NCBI GenBank assembly: GCA_947496375.1
Contig: CANMCY010000012.1
Span: forward strand, 1 to 64,000
Source of the DNA: Flavobacteriales bacterium
GTDB lineage: Bacteria > Bacteroidota > Bacteroidia > NS11-12g > UBA955
Direction of reading: 5' to 3'
Length of the DNA stretch: 64,000 bases
This document shows positions 34,410-42,945 of this stretch, piece by piece. Numbering within the stretch: position 1 is the first letter of the stretch; each line of letters opens with the position of its first letter. The translations under genes were made by a program, and so were the position numbers. The notes below the pieces were generated by a model. It was not told the DNA's origin. It was given only the letters and a program-made list of their open reading frames with translations, and made no database searches.

Positions 34410-34793
34410 TTAATTTACAGCAAGAACCTTAATGTAAATTTCTTCGGGGTAGCCACCGCCAAAGACGTACTCGGTTACAGGGCAAAGCCACAGCTCATGG
34501 TTAATCTGCAGCACATTGTAATAGGCGCCGTAATCCACCGGGGCGTGGCCAATATCCGCCAGCAATTCCTTGTCAAGGCCATCTCTTACTTTTTGCAGTT
34601 GATAATCAAACGGGGCAGCGGAATCAGTGCTGATTTCCACCTGAACACGGTGCCCGTTTCCGGATACCCTATCCAAAAAGGTGTCTGCACCGGCCACCAT
34701 CATCAGATTGGCTTTGGTGCCAAGGCCTGCATTTAAAAATTCGGGTAAGTCGATGTACCAGATTCCGTCTTCTTTGTAAAATGTGTGATTCAT
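34410..34793 (-). CDS. DUF6717-like protein
   Basis: This 127-residue cytosolic protein reads GIWYIDLPEFLNAGLGTKANLMM near the start and NHELWLCPVTEYVFGGGYPEEIYIKVLAV at the end. The WxxDxP...GL start and the WLCP...P-IY-K end are those of the DUF6717 family as I recall it; function unknown. Its promoter region has the palindrome at 34854 with the same geometry as that of the vWA gene at 31662, so the two are probably expressed under the same condition. Confidence 0.68.
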   Translation of the reverse strand: MNHTFYKEDGIWYIDLPEFLNAGLGTKANLMMVAGADTFLDRVSGNGHRVQVEISTDSAAPFDYQLQKVRDGLDKELLADIGHAPVDYGAYYNVLQINHELWLCPVTEYVFGGGYPEEIYIKVLAVN

Positions 34794-34814
34794 AGAGATA
34801 ATTTAAAATTGAGA

Positions 34815-34866
34815 TACAAAGTTCCGGTCGAAACCAAGAAACAGGCAAAATCCGTCAACCTTGACG
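34815..34866 (-). promoter_or_regulatory. Palindromic operator and promoter of the DUF6717-like gene
   Basis: On the reverse strand CGTCAAGGTTGACG (34866-34853) is followed after exactly 32 bases by TTTGTA (34820-34815), and 21 bases later by the ATG at 34793. A TTG 21 bases before the TAnn position gives a plausible -33 element. The palindrome differs from that at 31580 only in its centre and flank. Confidence 0.5.
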
Positions 34867-34974
34867 AAATATTGAATTTTTATAAAAATCCCTTATATTT
34901 AAGAAGATGCTTTACCGGTTTTTTGTGGGCAAAAACCACAATTCACGTTAGCATGACCCCGCGGGTATCAATCG

Positions 34975-35421
34975 CTATTTTTTTGACGGGCAATCCCTCA
35001 TTTTACTATCCTGCAATAGTTTTTTGGCGCTGCTTTCCACAATGGGTGTGCATGACACATTTTTTCGGTTGGCAGGATTACTCACAATATGCAGATACAT
35101 CGTTTTTCCGGCTTCACATTTAATGGAGAAGGCAGTTTCATTTTCCCTGGCTTTCAGCTTTCTTTTGGCAGAAAATGAAACAAAAAAGGTATGCTCACCA
35201 ATGGAAGGTGACAAGATCATATGCTGACCTGCGGTAAGACTGCATTCTTTCATTCCGTCCACATATACCCAGGCCGGTTTACTACCGGGTAAATCATCTT
35301 CGGCTCGCAAAACAATCACAGAAGATGTAGTAGCATCCCGGGAATTTTGGGCAAAAGACAACGAAAACCATAACGACAGTCCTGTCAATAGCAATATTTT
35401 TTTGCTGAATATGGCTTTCAT
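34975..35421 (-). CDS. Secreted hypothetical protein, DUF2846-like
   Basis: The 148-residue product has a signal peptide (KKILLLTGLSLWFSLSFAQ) and then a small beta domain: VIVLRAEDDLPGSKPAWVYVDG, LTAGQHMILSPSIGEHTFFVSF and GKTMYLHIV. A domain that states a named quantity, a tag and a PG-H-type turn recalls DUF2846 and PEGA-like folds, found in periplasmic or surface proteins. An ATG nine bases upstream (35430) is possible; I prefer 35421 because it gives the more typical signal start. It is a single-gene unit. Confidence 0.65.
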   Translation of the reverse strand: MKAIFSKKILLLTGLSLWFSLSFAQNSRDATTSSVIVLRAEDDLPGSKPAWVYVDGMKECSLTAGQHMILSPSIGEHTFFVSFSAKRKLKARENETAFSIKCEAGKTMYLHIVSNPANRKNVSCTPIVESSAKKLLQDSKMRDCPSKK

Positions 35422-35524
35422 ATTAATCATTCTAAGTTAATCAACTCAAAATTAACCCATTAAATCAAGATTTACACAGGGAATTGTATTAAATTTATAT
35501 AACCATTCGATGGTTATATATGCA

Positions 35525-37531
35525 CTACATTTTTTGTTTGTAGAAACGATGCATGGCCCAAACATGCGGCATACTGAGACAGGCCAGAAATATAAAAAAT
35601 ACAGAAATAAATTGTTCTTTATTCCACGGGATAAATTGAGCTTCTGTCAACAAAAAGAAACCCGTTAACAAGGCAACTGCGCCCAGGGTAAACGGCAATG
35701 CCTTCAGAAAAAGCAATCGGTTGCCTGCCCGCATGCCTTGCCTGAGATGCATCCAGCCATTCATGCTGTGTTGCCCAATAAAATACAAACCAAAGGCAGA
35801 AATTACCGGCAAATGCATACCGATTGTCAGCATTAGCAGACTCCACAAAATCGCCGGCTTTTTCTCGTGCAGCCCCCAGGCAAATGCCGGAAGCAGCGCT
35901 GCATAGCCCACCACATTATCGGGCACCATTGAAATATGGATATTCATCCCTTTTAAAATCTGAGCCACCTCAGAAACATGGGAAAACAGGATGATGCCCA
36001 GAATCAGCACACCCCAAAAAAATGATTTGATGTGCGGCAAACGACCAATTTGCCATTCCTGTATATCTGCCTGCCCGAAATGAAATGCCGAATACAACAG
36101 AAAAATCAAAAGGGAAGCAACCGGAAACCATTGCCATAGCAGCAGATACAACAGCATAATTCCCAGGTATTTTAGTATAAAAACAGGTCGGGGTTTTCCA
36201 TGAATTTTACCGGATTCCAGCAGGTGATCCACGGCACCGTGGGGTATTCCCACAGCCAGCAAACCCGCTGTCAGCAGCACCCACTGAAGGGGTAAATACC
36301 ATGAGGGCGATAATCCATAAATAAGCCATAGTATCAAGGCAATTGCGGTTAATATTGCTGGCTTGGAAACAGCAGGCGGATTATATTTAAGATCCTGCCT
36401 TAAAGCAGCCAAAAAAGGGCGGAAAGGCAAACTCATCAAAATTCCCACATCCTGAATCAATGTAGTTTTCTCATCCAGGAAGCGCAATATTCGAGGGGTG
36501 CGATTTTTCTTGAATAACTGCTGAAAAATGGGTTTACCCCACTCGGGTTTATTGCAGAGTATCCACAACAGGAGTCGGTCGTAGAAACGAAAGCGGGCGG
36601 AGAAAACAAGTGGTTTGGCGGCTTGGCCCTCTTGTAAATTTTGGCAAATTTCAACCGCCTGCCTATGCATGTTTTTGAAGGCATAACCGGTTCCCGGTTT
36701 AATGGCTCCTGCCCTGCCTCCCAGTCGGGTCACCCCCCGCATTTCATGCACCCTGAGCGGCGCGGAACACATGGGAATGCAGCCCGTTTCGGTTTCGAGT
36801 ATTCGGACCTCTCCAAAGTATTTTGCAATGTATTGCTCCAACACCGTTTTGGCTTCTGTATCGGTGATGATTTGCGCGCCAAAACGGGTAAGTTCCACCA
36901 AGGCCCTGTTTTCTGCCATGGGCAGCACATACATAAACTGGGTTGCGCCCTGCTGCTCCACATTAAAATCCATCATATCCATGATTTCCGGATTTGACAG
37001 CGGCTGGGTGGTTTCTATTACATAACCTATAAATGATTGAAAAAGGGCGGTTTCATTGGGCTTTGGAGGCAAATACCCTGCAGGCCGGCTGTCATAAACA
37101 TGCCCTGCAATAAACATACCCCTATCGGTAGAAACCTCCACACTCTCTCCCACTGAAACCACGGACAGTACCGGCGTTTCTAAGCGTTCAATATTATTAC
37201 GCTCCACCAGGGCGCTAAGTGCCTCATGCATAGTAACCCCGGGTATGCAATGGTATTGCAGCGGATGAAGGTTTTTGGGCGTTTCCCTGTTTATCCGCAG
37301 ATAATCCCAGCTTTTTTGAATTAAACTGCCACAGTCTGCAAGCAGCGTTTCATCAGGTTTTGCCCAGAAAGAAAAGGTCTTTCGTTTAAGCGAAGTAAAA
37401 TCCGCATCAACAAGCACCACTTTTTTACCGGCGAGCAACCCTGCCTTCTCCATGCGCAACAGCAACAACGTGGCAGATGCACCGGCTCCTGCAAACAGGT
37501 AATCGCAATGTATGGGCTGTGTTGTTATCAT
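35525..37531 (-). CDS. Lycopene beta-cyclase fused to Blh carotenoid dioxygenase
   Basis: This 668-residue fusion should carry out two consecutive steps. Residues 1-385 are a CrtY-type cyclase: the FAD-binding FAGAGASA (13-20), the DADF end of its second strand, and PGTGYAF (279-285). It turns lycopene into beta-carotene. Residues 390-668 are a membrane Brp/Blh 15,15'-dioxygenase with GIPHGAVDH (428-436), YSAFHFGQAD (480-489), GQHSMNGW (586-593) and SMPHVWAMHRFY (653-664), which keep the family's metal-binding histidines. It cuts beta-carotene into two retinals. The gene follows the rhodopsin by 67 bases on the same strand, so it makes the chromophore where it is needed. Usually these are two genes. 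Confidence 0.92.
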   Translation of the reverse strand: MITTQPIHCDYLFAGAGASATLLLLRMEKAGLLAGKKVVLVDADFTSLKRKTFSFWAKPDETLLADCGSLIQKSWDYLRINRETPKNLHPLQYHCIPGVTMHEALSALVERNNIERLETPVLSVVSVGESVEVSTDRGMFIAGHVYDSRPAGYLPPKPNETALFQSFIGYVIETTQPLSNPEIMDMMDFNVEQQGATQFMYVLPMAENRALVELTRFGAQIITDTEAKTVLEQYIAKYFGEVRILETETGCIPMCSAPLRVHEMRGVTRLGGRAGAIKPGTGYAFKNMHRQAVEICQNLQEGQAAKPLVFSARFRFYDRLLLWILCNKPEWGKPIFQQLFKKNRTPRILRFLDEKTTLIQDVGILMSLPFRPFLAALRQDLKYNPPAVSKPAILTAIALILWLIYGLSPSWYLPLQWVLLTAGLLAVGIPHGAVDHLLESGKIHGKPRPVFILKYLGIMLLYLLLWQWFPVASLLIFLLYSAFHFGQADIQEWQIGRLPHIKSFFWGVLILGIILFSHVSEVAQILKGMNIHISMVPDNVVGYAALLPAFAWGLHEKKPAILWSLLMLTIGMHLPVISAFGLYFIGQHSMNGWMHLRQGMRAGNRLLFLKALPFTLGAVALLTGFFLLTEAQFIPWNKEQFISVFFIFLACLSMPHVWAMHRFYKQKM

Positions 37532-37543
37532 GGCTGTTTCAAA

Positions 37544-37579
37544 AAAAAGGGGTTCATGATAAGCTCAGAACCCCTTTTT
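37544..37579 (-). terminator. Hairpin between rhodopsin and retinal-synthesis genes
   Basis: AAAAAGGGGTTC and GAACCCCTTTTT enclose a 12-base loop. On the reverse strand it lies directly after the rhodopsin stop, with T residues following the stem. It should end most rhodopsin transcripts, so the downstream fusion enzyme would be made in smaller amounts by read-through. Confidence 0.75.
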
Positions 37580-37598
37580 GAAAAATTACAATTAAATC

Positions 37599-38327
37599 TT
37601 AGTCTTCGCTTCTGCTCAGGGCATATACTACCAGACCAAATCCGATTTTGTTTACGGCATCACCAATGTTGTAGATGATGTCCATGTTCAGGTTCCAGTT
37701 CTTGCAGAACTCATACCACTGACCATCGGCAGTACCTACGAGGTAACCCAGAGGATAGATACCCCATCCGATAACTACGAATTTCAGCAGAGAATCGATG
37801 GCTTTCTGTACAGCAGGGCTGCTGGCTTTTGAAAGCTGAGCCACTTCGCCTTTCCATACCATCCACACGATCCAGAAATAAGCAGCACCTGATACCAGAC
37901 CCCAGAAGGCAGCCTGATTGCGGGCAACCGCTTCACCCCAGTAGCCAGTAACCAACATGATTACGGAAGCAAAGATGAGTTTCCACAGCAGACCTACTTT
38001 GGCACCTGCCTTCTTGGTGATGAGGTAGAATTCTACGCACATCAAAGGCACAGTCAGCAACCAGTCAACATAGCGGAAGAATACAGGAGACTCTCCACCG
38101 GTTTCCAGGTTGTAGCCGCGCATGTAGTAGTAGTGCACAGCTGCAATGAAGGTGATGATACCGGATACCAGAACAGATGTTCTCCAGCTTTTAGAGGTGT
38201 TACCCAGTTCAAAGAAGAAGAACACAGAAGCGGCCATCATGGCCATTGTGCCGATGAAGAACGTAAATGCTACGTAGTTGTCGGCTGCGATGACGTTAGT
38301 CGTCGTCAATAGGTTGAAATGTTCCAT
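37599..38327 (-). CDS. Proteorhodopsin-type light-driven proton pump
   Basis: The 242-residue, seven-helix protein uses light to move protons out of the cell. The third helix reads RYVDWLLTVPLMCVEFYL with Asp88 (proton acceptor), Thr92 and Glu99 (donor), the DTE set of proton pumps. Lys227 in GDAVNKIGF binds retinal and Asp223 is the second counter-ion partner; His65 in HYYYMRG is conserved. Met96 sits at the colour-tuning place (position 105 of the green proteorhodopsin), so green absorption is expected. Helix E may place Gly143 at the opening that lets some rhodopsins bind an antenna carotenoid. The retinal enzyme is next to it. Confidence 0.95.
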   Translation of the reverse strand: MEHFNLLTTTNVIAADNYVAFTFFIGTMAMMAASVFFFFELGNTSKSWRTSVLVSGIITFIAAVHYYYMRGYNLETGGESPVFFRYVDWLLTVPLMCVEFYLITKKAGAKVGLLWKLIFASVIMLVTGYWGEAVARNQAAFWGLVSGAAYFWIVWMVWKGEVAQLSKASSPAVQKAIDSLLKFVVIGWGIYPLGYLVGTADGQWYEFCKNWNLNMDIIYNIGDAVNKIGFGLVVYALSRSED

Positions 38328-38601
38328 ACGTGTATGTATTTAATGATGTACACAAATGAACAAACTTTTGATATTTGTGTTTGCATGATTGTAATTTTTT
38401 TCGTATATTGCGTGGCATTATCCACAATAATTATCTTAAGAAAAGTACAATAATTTCAGATGTTTATTCTTGAATCAGTTGTATTCATTGATTTTCAATA
38501 CGGTATTACAAAATAAAAAAGGCCGATATGAAAGCTCCCGAAAAAACAACAATGTGGATAACTAATTTCCACAGCCCATAAAAAATTAAAACAACCTGGG
38601 T

Positions 38602-39552
38602 TTAATTCAGCATGCCATGTTTGGGGCTTGTTGACACAGATTGCCTTACAAAGGAAGATGAGCTGAAAGACATACTGATGATTCGCTCAATCAAGGTAGT
38701 TATAGGGTAATGGTGATGCTTGCATAATGCGGGCATTACCGATTTTTCGGGATGAAGGTTTGGCATGGCATTTACATCCAAAACATAAATCTCACCGTCT
38801 TCATCTACTTTAAAATCAGTCCTAGACATTCCTCTCAGACCTATAACTTCATGGAGTGAAAGTGCCTGCTGCATCAGGGCAGCTCTGCTATGCAAGGACA
38901 ATTCAGGGTCAAAAACCCTGTATGTTTCACCATACTCCTGTCCTGCAATAAATACATCAGCACCACTTTTAGGCAATATTTCCACAGGAGGTAAGGCAAA
39001 ATAGTCACCAATGCCATTAGCCGGCACTATGGCAACAGAGAACTCCCTACCAATGATATAGGGCTGTATTACCTTATTGTCAAGATGATCCGGGTTACTT
39101 TTGAACCAAAGTCCACTTTCGATGATAATATTTCGATGGCAACTCCCATTAAAAGGTTTTGCTATATATAAATTATCGTCTTCCAAGTCGGTAATTCCCC
39201 CACAAATAACCGGTGTGTTAACACCAAGAGGCAAACAAATCTGAGGCAATAAGGTCTTATCCTGAGCGACAGCCATCGCCCCTGAGAATGCAGTTGTAAC
39301 CCTGAAATTTTGTGCTTCCAACCAAGTAGCTACCTCTACCTGCCCTGCATCTCTGTAACCGTATGATAGGTTAAAAATCAGGTCAAATTCTGACAACTTA
39401 TCTTTCATCTCCTCCGAAAAGCCGTTGAAATGGACGATTTCACTACTCCAATACTCCGGCACATGGCTTTGGATGAAACGCAGCGTTTCAGCATTAACGT
39501 TCTCTTTCCATGGTGTTAACTTTGATTTTGTGTACAGTAGGGCAAGCTTCAT
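38602..39552 (-). CDS. ATP-grasp ligase, D-Ala-D-Ala ligase-like
   Basis: The 316-residue enzyme has the ATP-grasp fold: FDLIFNLSYGYRD in the first domain, DDNLYIAKPFNGSCHRN with the ATP-binding Lys, QPYIIGREFSVAI, and YVLDVNAMPNLHPEKSVMP with the metal-binding Asp/Asn. This resembles D-alanine-D-alanine ligase, but the N-terminal domain is divergent and no mur genes are near, so the joined substrates are unknown. A serine-rich C-terminal tail follows. The 274-base gap toward the rhodopsin gene shows no other gene, only AT-rich DNA with the rhodopsin promoter. Confidence 0.78.
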   Translation of the reverse strand: MKLALLYTKSKLTPWKENVNAETLRFIQSHVPEYWSSEIVHFNGFSEEMKDKLSEFDLIFNLSYGYRDAGQVEVATWLEAQNFRVTTAFSGAMAVAQDKTLLPQICLPLGVNTPVICGGITDLEDDNLYIAKPFNGSCHRNIIIESGLWFKSNPDHLDNKVIQPYIIGREFSVAIVPANGIGDYFALPPVEILPKSGADVFIAGQEYGETYRVFDPELSLHSRAALMQQALSLHEVIGLRGMSRTDFKVDEDGEIYVLDVNAMPNLHPEKSVMPALCKHHHYPITTLIERIISMSFSSSSFVRQSVSTSPKHGMLN

Positions 39553-39797
39553 AAAGAATGGTTAAAGATTTTTAAGCGGTTGTATTCCGCTAAATTACCC
39601 TCACAAACCACAGGCAAAAAACATCGCCACAATGACCTTGGTTCAAGCAAAATAATTCAATAACAATATCAAGTGAAACTGGACCTTAATTCCCTATAAT
39701 TTGACTAAATACTTACTTTGTTAAACATAGATTTATGAATGCCTAACAAACTATTGTAAAAAAATAACAAAAACACAAAATGGCCCGAAAGAGGATA

Positions 39798-41255
39798 TCA
39801 GGGGGCTGTGGTGAAGGACACCTCGTTGCTGTAGATATTGGAGTTTTTGTATATGCGAAGGTAATATTTTGTATTGGGTGCAAGCCCTGTAAGGGTAGCT
39901 GTAATTTTACTCTGTGATATTGTGCAGTTTTTTTCGGAAGCACTTCCATACATCGGATTTGGAGAGAGACTCCAAAGAACCCTGAAGTTTGCACCTTGAT
40001 CACAACTTCGAACAGCAACTGCCTCTATTTCAGCTGTATTGGCACTAAAGGTTGCAACCGAATTTAAAGTCACTTCAGTTCCATTTAATTTGGCACCCGA
40101 AAAACAGGCAGTATTCAGTGCGGCATTATTGGCATTGATATACATATAGGGTTCCTGACCGTTGCAATTAATTTCCTTCAGATTACAAATATTTAAAACG
40201 CTTAGTAATGCGTTTCCGGAAACATACAGGTAATTGGAAATCGACTGGAGCTTGGGCGCATGGATGGCAGTCAAGTGCAAATTCCTATCAACATAAACAT
40301 AGGAAGATGTTTGTTCTAATTCGGGCAACAGTAGCTCAGTAATATTATTGGTCTGGTATAGGTATAAAATACCCTTAATTTTCCTCAGTGCGGGATAACT
40401 GATTTTTGTAGGATACAGATAGCTGCTGGCATGAAAAGAAACATCACTTAATACGGTATCCAACTTTTGTATGATGGCAGTATCTGTGTTTTTAAGGGTG
40501 GTAAATGTTACCACAGAAGAGTAAGACAACCCCATGTTATTGGATGCAAACGCCCTGCAGCGATAGGTAGAATTGATAAGCAGTTTAGTGAGGTTGGCAG
40601 TAAAAAGAGAATCGCCGGTATTCAAAACAACGGCATTGCTATCTTTGGTGGGCATGCCATATTTTGACCAGCAAAAACCCTGCTGAGATATGGGATCACC
40701 GCCATTTGACAGTACAGCGGCCACCAGCTCGGCACTGTTATGGGCAACATTCAATGTTTGTGTTATTTTTACGGTAGGAGGAAACAACGTATCGGTAACA
40801 AAACTGTAAACTTGACCATAGGAAATTCCTTTTTTGTTTTCGGCATAGGCACGATAGTGGTATTTCGTGGCCGGTTTCAGTCCATTGAGCATTGCCATTA
40901 TGCTATCACCGGCACTGTTGTCGTCCCGAAATTTGTGCACAAGAGATGGCGTGGATGTAGTATCCCAACAAATGCCTTTTCTGAATACTGCAGAGCCATT
41001 GTTATTCAGCACCACGCCACCACATTGTGCGCTATATGGGCCTATTCCACCGGCAATGCCTGTTCGTAATGTGGGAATTTTTATGAGGGTACCGGGCCCC
41101 GGATAGTAAAACACAATGCTATCGAGATCAGCGGCAACAATGGATTGCCTATGAATGATGTAACCGTTTTTCATAAAATACATCGTATCGGTCTGTGCAG
41201 AAACCGTAAATCGGCACAGCACAGCAAACAGCAATATCAGCAGATATTTATGCAT
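39798..41255 (-). CDS. Secreted protein with fibronectin type III-like repeats
   Basis: The 485-residue product has a signal peptide ending VSAQ, then repeated beta-sandwich domains. The LKPATKYHYRAYAENKKG, LLINSTYRCRAFASNNMG and LAPNTKYYLRIYKN segments are typical of fibronectin III-like strands; between them residues about 265-385 form short leucine-rich-like repeats (ALRKIKGILYLYQTNNITEL and similar). Surface display or adhesion is likely. No C-terminal sorting domain is visible. I start at 41255, which fits the signal peptide and follows the previous stop by one base; the frame open to 41348 would overlap that gene. Confidence 0.75.
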   Translation of the reverse strand: MHKYLLILLFAVLCRFTVSAQTDTMYFMKNGYIIHRQSIVAADLDSIVFYYPGPGTLIKIPTLRTGIAGGIGPYSAQCGGVVLNNNGSAVFRKGICWDTTSTPSLVHKFRDDNSAGDSIMAMLNGLKPATKYHYRAYAENKKGISYGQVYSFVTDTLFPPTVKITQTLNVAHNSAELVAAVLSNGGDPISQQGFCWSKYGMPTKDSNAVVLNTGDSLFTANLTKLLINSTYRCRAFASNNMGLSYSSVVTFTTLKNTDTAIIQKLDTVLSDVSFHASSYLYPTKISYPALRKIKGILYLYQTNNITELLLPELEQTSSYVYVDRNLHLTAIHAPKLQSISNYLYVSGNALLSVLNICNLKEINCNGQEPYMYINANNAALNTACFSGAKLNGTEVTLNSVATFSANTAEIEAVAVRSCDQGANFRVLWSLSPNPMYGSASEKNCTISQSKITATLTGLAPNTKYYLRIYKNSNIYSNEVSFTTAP

Positions 41256-41256
41256 A

Positions 41257-41781
41257 TCAGTAAGTTTTGATGATGGAATAATGAAAGGTGTTTTCCTCAT
41301 TGCGGAGGGTTGCCCGGTAAATACCGTGAGGGAAAGGCGGCAGGACAAAATGCAATTGATTGTTGGATGAAATTTGCGAAAGTGTGAGCAAGGTTTTGCC
41401 GTCGGTAGCGCATAAGCTGAGGGTCCAAGATGCAGACTGAGAAGCCAAACCTGAGAAAAACAGATTATGGCTGAACGGGTTTGGCCAAACTGTGGGTATC
41501 GGTTTAATGATGGGATTAATGGTTATTGTATTTTGTACAGTAACAAAGCGAATGTTTCTTATTGTAGCTACAGCATTTGAAAGTAATTTTTGATTATTCC
41601 CCCCTATCACAAGCTCTCCTTGGCTGTTGAATTGCCATTTCCGAATCTGTGCCTGCGGTATAGATTTCACCCCCACTTGGTTGTCGGAAATTTGCATGAA
41701 ACGCTGCTGGGAAAAGGCAAATTTACCCATGCAAAAAACCAGCAACGCAGCCAAACGGAATGAATAACTATAAGACATCAC
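41257..41781 (-). CDS. Secreted protein with type IX sorting domain
   Basis: The 174-residue product has a signal peptide (AALLVFCMGKFAFSQ) and a C-terminal type A sorting domain: PTVWPNPFSHNLFF, then WTLSLCATDGKTLLTL, HFVLPPFPHGIYRATL and a final FHYSIIKTY. The WPNPF opening and the G-I-Y strand are the marks of the type IX secretion signal of Bacteroidota. Its N-terminal part has an I-K-W strand pair seen in proteins with few features. It is probably a small surface protein, co-transcribed with the fibronectin-type protein, whose start follows one base after its stop. Confidence 0.8.
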   Translation of the reverse strand: MMSYSYSFRLAALLVFCMGKFAFSQQRFMQISDNQVGVKSIPQAQIRKWQFNSQGELVIGGNNQKLLSNAVATIRNIRFVTVQNTITINPIIKPIPTVWPNPFSHNLFFSGLASQSASWTLSLCATDGKTLLTLSQISSNNQLHFVLPPFPHGIYRATLRNEENTFHYSIIKTY

Positions 41782-41985
41782 TATGGATTGTTTAAAACAA
41801 ATTTATAGACTTTAGTTACATGGCATGTAATGCTAATATTAACAATAAGCGATGCGAACCGGTTTAAAACTGAGTTGCACCGATTGAATGATGTCCCTAG
41901 CATATCCATGAAGCACATTGGCCGTTATTTTAATTGTCAAGAATATTTACTATTATTGCTTTTTAATAAACACAGTCCTCCACTT

Positions 41986-42945
41986 ATGGCAAGCTTGTAC
42001 ATCATTCCTTTGCTCTGCATTATACTGGTTTTTTACCTGGCCGGCTTTGAAATGCAATACAGATCTGGCAGTGATTCTGTTTACCTCCCCGACAAACACC
42101 TTACCCTGATTGAGTTTCTGACCCAACATAAAACCAAAACCAAAGATTACAGCAGGCCCCCGAAAGAATATGGCGCCTACCAACATTTCATTAAAGGAAC
42201 CTTGGATGGCACTACTGCCTCATTCATTTATGAATATCCGCTGATTCAAAAAATACAGGGTCGCTCGCACATTACCCTCGAACCGGAGGAGACTTCCAAG
42301 CAAGTAGATACGTTTGGACTTCCCATGAAACTGATCCAAAAAAATGAAGATGGCTTCGGCATCGCACCCGGTGTCACCCGGGCTGAAATGGACCTGCACT
42401 TTAATAGCAACGGCTGGTACTTCGATGGGAATACCCAAATGGGAGTGGCCTACCCTACGTTAATCCATCAGTTTGATGCCCTTACAGGAAAAATTGCAGC
42501 TGATTTGAGAGAACAACTATCAGCACACAATAAAGACAATTATTTCAACAGGGTGCAGGCCACGCTAAACTTTGTTCAATTCATTCCCTATGGTCAACCC
42601 AATTTTGATACCGAAGACTGGTATTATCACGAACTCAGCCTTCCGCCCGAGAGCTTTATTCTGGGCTATGCCGATTGCGACAGCAAATCCCTGTTTTTCT
42701 CCTCCATTCTTTCACACCTCATTCCCAAAGAAAATATTATTATTGTGCATTGTATGGTACAATCTTCCTCCAGCAGAACCAATGGGGCCCATGCCATGGC
42801 GGCCGTTTCAGACCTCAATATCGCAGGAGAAAGCATCCTTCACAACCAAAAATCTTACCTGCTGCTTGAAACTACCGCACCCAGCGCCATCGGCAGTTTT
42901 GACTGGGCTTCCTTTCAACTAACAGATATCAGACCCCTGGCATAA
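41986..42945 (+). CDS. Transglutaminase-like membrane protein, first of operon
   Basis: The 319-residue product has an N-terminal membrane helix (about 4-22) and a large outer domain. It ends with a transglutaminase/protease-like core: YADCDSKSLFFSSIL with Cys231, GAHAMAAV with His269 and LLLETTAP with a possible acidic third residue. This fold cleaves or forms amide bonds in proteins or peptides. I start at the ATG at 41986; the frame open from 41830 adds a poor N-terminus. The stop overlaps the next start in TAATG. A second protein with the same core closes the run (46867). Confidence 0.75.
   Translation: MASLYIIPLLCIILVFYLAGFEMQYRSGSDSVYLPDKHLTLIEFLTQHKTKTKDYSRPPKEYGAYQHFIKGTLDGTTASFIYEYPLIQKIQGRSHITLEPEETSKQVDTFGLPMKLIQKNEDGFGIAPGVTRAEMDLHFNSNGWYFDGNTQMGVAYPTLIHQFDALTGKIAADLREQLSAHNKDNYFNRVQATLNFVQFIPYGQPNFDTEDWYYHELSLPPESFILGYADCDSKSLFFSSILSHLIPKENIIIVHCMVQSSSSRTNGAHAMAAVSDLNIAGESILHNQKSYLLLETTAPSAIGSFDWASFQLTDIRPLA

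Noticed and set aside
41830-41985. Longer N-terminus for the first transglutaminase-like protein
   Set aside because: The ATG at 41986 gives a normal membrane anchor start; the extension is polar, unlike a signal and close to the divergent gene.
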